From Oscillospiraceae bacterium (lineage in GTDB: Bacteria; Bacillota; Clostridia; Oscillospirales; Oscillospiraceae): a stretch of DNA of 51,312 nt. Of this stretch, positions 8,217-15,012 are shown one piece after another (positions within the stretch are counted from its first letter, which is position 1; each line of letters starts with the position of its first letter). Position numbers and translations under genes: made by a program. Where the stretch lies: contig JAFTGD010000036.1 in the NCBI GenBank assembly GCA_017458065.1, positions 1 to 51,312 of the forward strand, written 5' to 3'. Under the pieces are notes generated by a model, which saw nothing but the letters and a program-made list of their open reading frames with translations, searched no databases and had not been told where the DNA came from.

Positions 8217-9624
8217 TTATTTCTTGTTCTTTTTCGCGGCCTTGGCCTCTGCCTTCGCTTTTTTCTCCGCGAGCTTTGCCTGATATTTGGCTTCTTCCTC
8301 CTCGAAGCTCAGGCCATTCTTCTCACATTTTGCCTTCAGTTCTTCGATCCGCTTTTCCTCCGCGATCCGATCCTGCTCGGCCTGCTCAAGCTCAGCCTTC
8401 TCCTCGGGAGAGAGATAGACCTCGCCCCGGGATTCACACTCTGCCTTACGGCGGGCGGTGAGTTCTTCATGGACCACCGGCAGCAAATCCTCCACCTTGA
8501 GGAAGATCATGATAACCGCCATGGCCACCAGTCCGATCAGGGGGATGCCGACATAGGCGAACGTAATAAAGCCCTGTGTGGAGGCATTTTGTACGTTATA
8601 CACGCCCTCTGAGATCAGCCGGGGCGCCTCATAACCGGTGGTGGTCAGCCCCAGGTTGAAGATGCCTTGACCGATGCCCACCGATACGGTGTTGATGATG
8701 GTGAAAATGGAAGCTGTCAGACCGTCAGCACGCATTCCTTTTTCATACTCTATGTAATCCAGCGTATCTGCCATCAGGGCACTGTACACATAGCTGGGCA
8801 GCCAGCCAATGGCATAAATGAAGGAACCCGCCAGCATAAGCGGCATACTGCGTGCGCCGATCCAGCAGATCACCTCCGCCGCCGCGGCGATCAGGAAGCC
8901 GGTGATCATGACCTTGCGCTTGCCGAATTTTTTCACCAGAGGCCAGAGCAGGAACACGCCAAAACCAAGCGGCGCTTTTCCGACGGCAGACAAAATGGTC
9001 TGTGTGGTGCCGTCGTTGTAGGTGCCCAGAACCCAGTTACAGAAATACGGCAGAGAGATCGTCATCATATTGGACATGATCTGGAAGGCCAGCATAAAGA
9101 GGATCATCAGTACCCAGTATTTATCGCCGAAGCAGGCGGAGAGCTGCTCCTTCAAGGCGACCGTCTGGGTCTCGCCGGCGGACACGGCGGCTTCCGTCAC
9201 ACGCTCTTTTGTGAAAAAGTATTCCAGCACGGTAAAAGGCAGCGCAATGGCGGCAATGATAATCATGGCGATGAGCCACTTCTCATAGCTGTATCCCAGC
9301 ACCGGCATAAGGACTGCCGGGAACACCAGCGAAACGACCACGCCGGGGAGCATGTTGACACCCATGTTCGTGAACAGGCTCAGCGCGTCCCGCTGCTTGA
9401 CATTGCTGGTGGACAGCGGAACCATCAAGGTGTGGCTCATATTATAGATGGTGTAGGCGAAAGAGAAGAAGATGTTGTAGGTCAAGGCCACCAGTACGAA
9501 CTGCAGCAGGCTGTGCTCCCGGGGCACCAGGAACAGAAGGATGGTGGTGACGGTCATCAGCGGCGCAGAGATAAAGATCCAGGGGCGGGCCTTGCCCTGC
9601 CGGGTACGGGTCTTTTCAATGATT
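8217..9624 (-). pseudogene. GPH sugar symporter, 3' portion (split by IS200)
   Basis: This is the C-terminal three-quarters of a glycoside-pentoside-hexuronide cation symporter. It begins IIEKTRTRQGKARPW, the cytoplasmic loop 2-3 signature of the family, and continues through about ten membrane segments into a long Lys/Glu-rich tail (ending AAKKNKK), likely a cytoplasmic helix. The upstream 91-92 codons lie at 10304-10578, beyond the IS element. Joining Gln92 to this part gives MGQIIEKTRTRQG, exactly the family motif, so the gene was intact before insertion. Internal ATGs could allow a truncated product, but one lacking the first two helices should not transport. Confidence 0.88.
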
Positions 9625-9692
9625 GAAATGCTTAAACCCCCAGCTATGCTGGGGAGAACGGAATAAGCAGAAGCGTGAGGCCTGACGGTAAA

Positions 9693-9757
9693 GGCCTCCT
9701 ATGGTATACTGGTTAAGGTGTCGAAAGCCATAATCAGAATAAATACCATAGGAGGCC
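9693..9757 (+). promoter_or_regulatory. 5' leader stem hiding the tnpA ribosome binding site
   Basis: GGCCTCCTATGGTAT (9693-9707) is the exact reverse complement of ATACCATAGGAGGCC (9743-9757), giving a perfect 15-bp stem. The tnpA ribosome binding site AGGAGG (9750-9755) is inside the right arm, so translation should be blocked in the folded leader. Translational shut-off by a leader hairpin is known for IS200 of enterobacteria. Here it is seen only as base complementarity. Confidence 0.75.
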
Positions 9758-9764
9758 ATCCAAA

Positions 9765-10187
9765 ATGGACAGTAAAAGTTTATCACATACCAAATGGGAA
9801 TGCCAGTACCATATCGTATTTATCCCGAAATATCGACGGAAAGTGCTGTATGGGCAGGTAAGAAATGACGTCCGAGAGATTCTTCGGACACTGTGTGAGT
9901 ACAAGAAGGTCGAGATTATCGAAGGTGCGGTTTGTGCAGACCACGTACACTTGTGTGTTAGCATCCCACCCAAGATGTCTGTGTCCTCGTTCATGGGATA
10001 CTTGAAGGGCAAGTCTGCGTTGATGATCTACGATAGGCATCCAGAACTCGGGAACAAGTTCGAGCGCGATTTCTGGGCACGTGGATATTATGTGTCAACG
10101 ATTGGAAATGTGAACGAAGAGACGATTCGAAACTATATCAAGAACCAGCAGGAAGAATCGTACAACGAAAGCAGGGCAATCAGGTAG
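9765..10187 (+). CDS. tnpA: IS200-type HUH transposase TnpA
   Basis: A 140-residue Y1 single-strand transposase of typical length. The HUH metal motif is DHVHLCVS (H60 and H62). The catalytic tyrosine is most likely Y124 in RNYIKNQQ. The conserved FWARGYYVSTIG stretch precedes it. As a dimer it cuts and joins the top strand at the subterminal hairpins (family knowledge). The frame is intact, with AGGAGG 10 bases before the ATG but held in a hairpin. A downstream stretch (10213-10225) can pair with 9717-9729 in the leader. Confidence 0.95.
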   Translation: MDSKSLSHTKWECQYHIVFIPKYRRKVLYGQVRNDVREILRTLCEYKKVEIIEGAVCADHVHLCVSIPPKMSVSSFMGYLKGKSALMIYDRHPELGNKFERDFWARGYYVSTIGNVNEETIRNYIKNQQEESYNESRAIR

Positions 10188-10303
10188 CCTCATTTTGAGG
10201 TAGCCAGTACACGGCTTTCGACACCCCGCCTTTGGCGGGTGCAAGTACTCCGCCCCTTACAGGGGCAACATCAAACCACCACTTGAAGTGGTGGTCCTGA
10301 CTT

Positions 10304-10578
10304 TGACCCATGACGATGTTGGTGATGGCGTCGATGAACTTGGACAGGATGGGGAACAGTGCCATAAACGCCGCTGCCCAGGCAAAGGAGTTGGTCAGAT
10401 CCAGCACGTCCGTGTAAAACACGTTCAGATAGCTGATCAGTGTGATGTTCAGGATCGCCGCGCCCAAGGGGCCAAAGAAATAGCCCAGCCATCTCTCAGA
10501 GCCGCTGGTATTCGCGGACTTGATATAGGGGTCAAACTTGGGGGACGCAAATAGCTTTGATTTTTCCAGTACGGCCAT
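10304..10578 (-). pseudogene. GPH sugar symporter, 5' portion (split by IS200)
   Basis: These are the first 91-92 codons of the symporter, from the ATG at 10578 (CGGAGG 8 bases upstream; a second ATG two codons earlier is too close to that site). It starts MAVLEKSKLFASPKF, includes the GYFFGPLGAAIL and ITNIVMGQ motifs and two membrane helices. Reading then runs into the IS element and ends at 10180 after about 40 foreign codons. It is the first gene of the minus-strand glycoside operon, so the insertion may also be polar on SGNH, GH2 and the rest. Confidence 0.88.
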
Positions 10579-10647
10579 GGTCATATCCTCCGTTTTTATT
10601 TTCGCTGCTGCCGAGTTAAAAATATCCTTGCATTTTTCCGTACTTTC

Positions 10648-10677
10648 ATTATAATAGTTTCTGTACACCATGTTCAA
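10648..10677 (-). promoter_or_regulatory. Predicted promoter of the glycoside operon
   Basis: On the minus strand, -35 TTGAAC (10672-10677), an 18-base spacer and a perfect -10 TATAAT (10648-10653) lie upstream of the transporter start. Confidence 0.65.
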
Positions 10678-10701
10678 TAAGCAGATTATTTTCTTTTGAT
10701 A

Positions 10702-10711
10702 GTTCATGAAC
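10702..10711. promoter_or_regulatory. Candidate TetR operator palindrome
   Basis: GTTCATGAAC is a perfect 10-bp palindrome between the divergent transporter promoter and the TetR gene, about 25 bases upstream of the transporter -35. The position suits a local repressor. Ten bases is short, so this is a weak prediction. Confidence 0.3.
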
Positions 10712-10754
10712 ATTTATGGGAAAAATGTTGATTATCTCAGAGCGGAGAGCAAAA

Positions 10755-11328
10755 ATGAAAAATGAAGATACCCGTGTTCAATTTACGAAGAAAATTCTGA
10801 AGGATTCCCTCTTGAAGCTGTTAAGAGACAAGCCCATCGGCAAAGTCACAATCAAAGAGCTGTGCGACGCTGCCGGTCTAAACCGGGGAACCTTTTACCT
10901 CCACTATAACGAACCAAATGATTTGCTGCGGGAAATTGAGGAGGAATTTGTTCGGGAAAAGATGTGTTTCTTCGACCCCTATATGAAGAACGACAATCCC
11001 GATCAGCTGGCGCAGCTATTCGGTGCGATCATGCAAAACCGCGAGTTGAGTCTGATTCTTTTCGGTCGCAACGGCGCTCCGCAGTTTACGAACCGGATCA
11101 AAAACCTTATGCGAGAACGCATCCTTGAGGACTGGCAGCGTGAGTTTCCCAGCTATTCCCTTGCTGACCTGCAATTTGTATATGAGTTTTTTCTTTCCGG
11201 GCGCCATGAATCTGATTCTCAACTGGCTTTCGGGCAGCGACTCACTGCCCGTTTCGGAGTTCGCCCATCGGCTGGACTGTCTCGGGCACTACTGTCATCT
11301 TGCCATTCGAGAGTTCCGCCACGCGTAA
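10755..11328 (+). pseudogene. TetR/AcrR-family regulator, frameshifted
   Basis: The N-terminal helix-turn-helix is clear: residues about 1-60 include KVTIKELCDAAGLNRGTFYLHY. The ATG at 10755 has GGAGAG upstream. The first frame matches the family to YEFFLSG near 11199, then loses similarity and runs to 11351. The +1 frame continues correctly as GAMNLILNWLSGSDSLPVSE to a stop at 11328. One extra base between about 11187 (T6 run) and 11201 (GGG) explains this. The intact protein would be about 190 residues with a TetR C-terminal ligand domain and would likely repress the divergent glycoside operon. A sequencing error is possible. Confidence 0.8.
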
Positions 11329-11349
11329 ATCAACCTATACACGTCAAAT

Positions 11350-11388
11350 AGGAGCTGTAGCAAAATGAAAATTTTGCGCAGCTCCTTT
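11350..11388 (+). terminator. Terminator after the TetR gene
   Basis: Nested stems AGGAGCTG/CAGCTCCT (11350-11357 with 11379-11386) and GCAAAAT/ATTTTGC (11360-11366 with 11371-11377) are followed by TTTTC. Confidence 0.8.
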
Positions 11389-11513
11389 TCTAATGACCGG
11401 CGAGCGAAAAAAGAAGCAGAATTCAGCATTATTGTGAAAACTGCAGTAACTACCACCAGAGCACACCTTAAAAAGCCTGCTCTAGAGAGATCAGATATTC
11501 TGTTTTGTTGCAT

Positions 11514-12105
11514 CTAAGCGGAATCTTTTATGATCAGCTGCGTTCCTGTACGGTCATTCTGTATTTTGGAATGCAGTTTGTTGATATCGTAAGCCATGGC
11601 CAGCAACAGTATTTCCGTTGTCACCTTGTTATTTCCGCGGAGCAGAAACTGTCGGAATGTCTCGCTGTAATTCGCTTTTTCGGTGCCCTCTTCCGTGGAC
11701 GAAGGGCTCCGTTGATTTTTCCCGGAGAGCTTCCAACAGGTCTTCCGCTTCTGTACAGAGTACAGCATGTTTTGCTGACAGTGCTGCCGTAACAGTTTCA
11801 AGCTTTTCGTTATTTCCTGGCTTCGTATTTCGTTGTGCTCTTCTTCCACAACACAAAGCTGTACTTATTGGCGTTTGCTTCGATTTTTGTCCCATCTACA
11901 AACAGGTGCTCATACTTGATTTCCCCGTAACTCGACAATTTCTCTACCAACTGGAAAAACAGTCCTTCCGCACACTGTGACAACCGGCGGCTTCTGAATC
12001 TCGCTATCTCGTGATAACTCGGCGCTGCTGCCCCATTCAATAACCAGATGAAGTTGATATCCCGTTGACACGATGCCTGAATTCGTCTGGAATCGAAATT
12101 GCAAA
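11514..12105 (-). pseudogene. Degenerate IS1182-family transposase
   Basis: Pieces of an IS1182-type DDE transposase are spread over more than one frame. Around 11950-12075 there is RDINFIWLLNGAAAPSYHE, then VDGTKIEANANKYSF and WKKSTTKYEARK. Around 11640-11740 there is AEDLLEALREKSTE and FVHGRGHRKSELQRD. At 11514-11640 the C-terminal RGNNKVTTEI, MAYDINKLH and KIQNDRTGT occur. The catalytic middle is deleted and frames change, so it is dead. Full-length relatives are about 450-550 residues. It shows old mobile-element activity at the right edge of the sugar island. Confidence 0.8.
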
Positions 12106-12494
12106 TAGATTTTGCTCATTTGAGATTAATCTTAGTAAAACTGCAAAAATAAGCTAAATATCTACAAAGACGATTTTGCTCTTTGTTGGTCTTTGTTTGC
12201 ACATTTTGAAAATACATACATTCTCATAGAGTTGGCTGGTTCTAGATAGTCTTAAAGCGACGCTGTCTTTAAGAAGGGATTCGATTATCTTTTCAAAACT
12301 GCGTTTATGAAGTGGAATTTGACTATTACTTTCAGCATGATGCACAATGGACGGCAAGAAAGCTGCAGTCAGAAAGCCTGCTGGAAAAGGCTGGAAGATG
12401 TAAAACAAAAGTGGAAGCAAAGTTAATGTATAACGGCAATTTTTTGCCGATATGCATATGTAATCGTATTCCTTGTTTTTGCTGAAAATCTCGG
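12106..12494. other. AT-rich stretch with no recognisable gene
   Basis: Between the transposase remnant and the nucleotidase terminator repeat no gene with a plausible start is seen. Short open frames on both strands (for example plus strand 12313-12428) match nothing I recognise and lack ribosome binding sites. Probably remnants of further inserted DNA. Confidence 0.5.
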
Positions 12495-12748
12495 CTTCTG
12501 CAAAGGAACGAAACGCCCCGCCGAAAGGCGGGGCGTCGGTGCTTTTAAAATGGAGTTTTTCGGCTTCTTTAAAGTGGAAGCCGAAGCGCGGGGACCGAGC
12601 GGATCACTCTGCCAGAATCTGAGTGGCCAGGCCGGAGGGCGCGGCATAATGGTCGCCGATCACGCCGTCGAGCACTTCAGCGACATAGTCCATGACCGCC
12701 TCATCCATGGGGATGCCGGTGTCAAAGCCGAAGCCTTCACTGTAGGCG
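12495..12748. repeat. Direct repeat, right copy (intact nucleotidase 3' end)
   Basis: Partner of 132-388: same orientation, same terminator and same last roughly 48 codons. Here it belongs to a full gene. The pair brackets 12.1 kb of sugar genes and insertion-sequence debris. Confidence 0.85.
12514..12535 (-). terminator. Terminator of the 5'-nucleotidase gene
   Basis: 9-bp GC stem CGCCCCGCC/GGCGGGGCG, then TTTCG on the minus strand. It lies 69 bases after the stop codon and is identical to the hairpin at 151-172. Confidence 0.75.
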
Positions 12749-14319
12749 CGCTGGAAGACGTTGTAGGTGTCGCCGCCGGCAGCGCAGAAGTTGTTGGTGA
12801 CGACCGCGTAGGTTGCGGCCTCGTCAAAGGGCTCGCCGTTGATGGCGGTGATGGTCACGCGCTGGATGGAGGCGGGGGCGTAATAGCTGCTCTCCTTGCC
12901 GTCAATGGTGTAGATATCGCCCTGGTCATATTCCTTGGTGGTGTCCAGCGTCCATTCGATGCCGGAGGTCTGCGGGAAGCCGCCGACGGCCTCGGGCGTG
13001 CAGTAGGTGGAAGCTTCGAGCGCTTCCAGCAGCTCGGTGCCCGTGACATAGATGACGGCAACGGTGTTGCCGAAGGGCAGAACGGTGTTGATGTCGTTTT
13101 TGGTGACATCGCCGGTCGCGATAGGTGCACGGATGCCGCCGCCGTTGGTGATGCCGACCACGGGCGCCTCATAATAGGCGTCCAGACCGCCGGCAGAGAC
13201 CACGCTCCAGACCATGGCGTCGGTGATCAGTTCGCCCATGTTGGTCTCTTCGGTGCGGTTACCGGGGGCCTTTTCGCCGTTGAGGTCGACCTCGGAGACC
13301 GCAAAGACAGCGCCGTACTCTTCATCGACAGCCGCCATGATCTCGTCCGCGGCCGCCTGGACCTCGGCGTCCTTCTCAAGGCCTGCCGTGGCGATCAGGA
13401 AGTTGTCGGAGATCGTCTTGGTCTCATCGTCGATCACGAGGACGCCGACGTTTTCAAACTTGGTGCCGGTGGACTGGATCGGCTCGCCGTTCTCGCCGGC
13501 CGTCATAACGGTGTGGGAGTGGCCGTCAATCAGGAAGTCGATATCCGTGACGTTTTCATACAGGTCGATGGAGCGGTAGCCGTTCGCGGCGGATTCCGCA
13601 TCCACGCCGAGGTGGACGATGCCGATGATGAGGTCGACTTCCTCTTCCTTGAGGGACTCGACGGCAAGCTGTGCGCTGGCATACAGATCGTCAAAGGTCG
13701 CGAAAGAGATCTCCTTGATCATGCCGGGGTTGACCTTGGTGGCGGTCTCCGGCGTTTCCATGCCGAAGAAGCCGATCCGCAGGTTAGTGGCGGGCTCTTC
13801 GCCCTCGACAGGCTCGGCGTCGGGATCGACGGTCTCAGCCTCGACGACAGCGGTCGCGGGGAGGATGGTATCGCCGGTCTCATCCAGATAGACGTCGGCG
13901 CAGATCACTTCAAAATCCGCATCCTGCAGATTTTCCATCAGCTGGGCATAGCCGAAGTCAAATTCGTGGTTGCCCAGGGTGACGATGTCGTAGCCGGCGG
14001 CGTTCATCATGGCGATCGCGCTGGCGCCTTTGGAACTGCTGACATAGGTGGTGCCCTGGCTGAAGTCGCCTGCGTCAACCAGGATGACATCGGTTGCGCC
14101 GGCAGCCAGGAACTCATTCTTCAGCTCCGTCATGTAAGCGTAACCGCCGAGCGCGCCGTGCACGTCGTTGGAGTGCAGGATAACGGTCTTGCCGGTAAAG
14201 TCGGTGCGGAAGACTTTGGCGTTGGCCGCGTAGTCATAATCCGCATACGAGGTGGCGCCGAGAGCCAGAATCATGACCAGAGCGAGGGCGAGCGCAAGAA
14301 GTTTCTTTGTTTTCTTCAT
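12604..14319 (-). CDS. Secreted 5'-nucleotidase / 2',3'-cyclic phosphodiesterase
   Basis: A 571-residue UshA-type enzyme. It has an N-terminal signal peptide (KKTKKLLALALALVMILAL, cleavage likely after SYA). The metallophosphatase domain has HSNDVHGAL, DAGDFSQG, GNHEFDFG, GIVHLG and GHSHT metal motifs. The C-terminal 5'-nucleotidase domain has TNGGGIRA and NNFCAAGGDTY. It hydrolyses extracellular nucleotides to nucleosides plus phosphate. The start is set at the ATG of MKKTKK, 7 bases after GGAGG, because an ATG two codons earlier touches the site. No LPxTG or lipobox is seen, so the enzyme is released or held by other means. It fits the adjacent nucleoside importer and phosphorylase. Confidence 0.93.
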   Translation of the reverse strand: MKKTKKLLALALALVMILALGATSYADYDYAANAKVFRTDFTGKTVILHSNDVHGALGGYAYMTELKNEFLAAGATDVILVDAGDFSQGTTYVSSSKGASAIAMMNAAGYDIVTLGNHEFDFGYAQLMENLQDADFEVICADVYLDETGDTILPATAVVEAETVDPDAEPVEGEEPATNLRIGFFGMETPETATKVNPGMIKEISFATFDDLYASAQLAVESLKEEEVDLIIGIVHLGVDAESAANGYRSIDLYENVTDIDFLIDGHSHTVMTAGENGEPIQSTGTKFENVGVLVIDDETKTISDNFLIATAGLEKDAEVQAAADEIMAAVDEEYGAVFAVSEVDLNGEKAPGNRTEETNMGELITDAMVWSVVSAGGLDAYYEAPVVGITNGGGIRAPIATGDVTKNDINTVLPFGNTVAVIYVTGTELLEALEASTYCTPEAVGGFPQTSGIEWTLDTTKEYDQGDIYTIDGKESSYYAPASIQRVTITAINGEPFDEAATYAVVTNNFCAAGGDTYNVFQRAYSEGFGFDTGIPMDEAVMDYVAEVLDGVIGDHYAAPSGLATQILAE

Positions 14320-14383
14320 AATCATTCCTCCATATTATTTTTTTGCGACCCTATTGTCTGTCGCAATGATCAGAAGCAAACTC

Positions 14384-14412
14384 ATTTTACCACATATAGG
14401 AAATCAGGACAA
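14384..14412 (-). promoter_or_regulatory. Predicted promoter of the 5'-nucleotidase gene
   Basis: Minus strand -35 TTGTCC (14407-14412), 17-base spacer, -10 TAAAAT (14384-14389). The leader has a small GCGAC/GTCGC hairpin near 14345-14364. Confidence 0.55.
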
Positions 14413-14486
14413 GAAAAACCTGCGGCAAGAGAATCACTTGGTTAGGGACACACTATATGCCAAATTAAAGTATTCCGGAAATATTC

Positions 14487-14515
14487 TTGTTCATTTGTCG
14501 GCATTATGCTATACT
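14487..14515 (+). promoter_or_regulatory. Predicted promoter of the YjjI operon
   Basis: -35 TTGTTC (14487-14492), 17-base spacer, -10 TATACT (14510-14515), about 50 bases before the first small gene. Confidence 0.6.
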
Positions 14516-14564
14516 GATCATTGAAAAGCTTGACTGACTTGGCTTTGACGGGAGGCGAATCATC

Positions 14565-14861
14565 TTGAAAGCAGAGCAAACTGCCACGGGAAAAACGGCT
14601 TATCTGACAAACGATAAGGATGTTATTTTTTTCTTGTTTGGAAACAGAACAATACGTTTCAAAGGGCCATATAGTCTGAATCTGATCACACAGGTACAGG
14701 AGTGGGATCATGGATATCTTGTTGTCGAAGCCTTCTATTCCCACAGTGAAAAACCGGTTGAAGATTATATTGATTTAGTTCCGATCCTGCAGGATTTATA
14801 TATTGATCCCGATACATTCCTGAAACCAATTGAAAAGGTGGAGGTACGGTATGCCAGATAG
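14565..14861 (+). CDS. Small unrecognised protein A of the YjjI operon
   Basis: A 98-residue protein starting with TTG after GGGAGGCG. I do not recognise the family. It is soluble, with no signal or membrane segment and no cysteines, and looks like a mixed alpha/beta fold: an N-terminal strand region with FFLFGNRTIRFKG, then DHGYLVVEAFY, and an acidic helix ending in a proline-rich turn. It overlaps the next small gene by 11 bases and both precede yjjI, so the three are surely co-transcribed. Possible roles are assembly or protection of the radical enzyme or a regulator; none is shown by sequence. Confidence 0.75.
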   Translation: MKAEQTATGKTAYLTNDKDVIFFLFGNRTIRFKGPYSLNLITQVQEWDHGYLVVEAFYSHSEKPVEDYIDLVPILQDLYIDPDTFLKPIEKVEVRYAR

Positions 14862-15012
14862 TATTCTTCAGAATATTGCTGATCAGGCGGATATGATTGT
14901 TGCCGGCTATGCGTTCACTGCTACGGAAAACGATTTTGTAAATGGTCTCGGTATTCGGTTCACGGGTTTTACGGAGACAATCAATAAAACAAGGAGAATT
15001 TATCATGTCTGA
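14851..15012 (+). CDS. Small unrecognised protein B of the YjjI operon
   Basis: A 53-residue protein, starting ATG at 14851 (GGTGGAGG upstream, inside the previous gene) and overlapping the yjjI start by 8 bases. It starts MPDSILQNIADQADMIV and includes FTATENDFVNGLGIRF. There are no cysteines, no signal peptide and no membrane helix. The tight overlaps on both sides indicate translational coupling. Function unknown. Confidence 0.7.
   Translation: MPDSILQNIADQADMIVAGYAFTATENDFVNGLGIRFTGFTETINKTRRIYHV

Larger units (their letters stand above)
9625..10303 (+). mobile_element. IS200/IS605-family element, tnpA only
   Basis: The element is 679 bp, deduced from the split transporter: exact removal restores the reading frame (boundaries may slide by 2 bases because T/AT is shared by both sides). 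It has no terminal inverted repeats or target duplication, as expected. Subterminal imperfect palindromes are present: left CCCCAGC/GCTGGGG at 9638-9654 and right ACCACCACT/AGTGGTGGT at 10275-10295. It carries one HUH transposase and no TnpB. The intact ends and gene suggest a recent, possibly mobile copy. It lies opposite to the transporter gene. Confidence 0.92.

Noticed and set aside
12154-12420. Minus-strand frame between the IS1182 remnant and the nucleotidase terminator
   Set aside because: Initially looked like a small gene with a hydrophobic N-terminus, but there is no start signal, no family match and both strands are AT-rich; kept as unexplained spacer.
12550-14445. Long plus-strand open frame opposite the 5'-nucleotidase
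   Set aside because: A 631-codon antisense frame produced by codon bias; its translation has no recognisable motif, while the minus strand encodes all metallophosphatase motifs.
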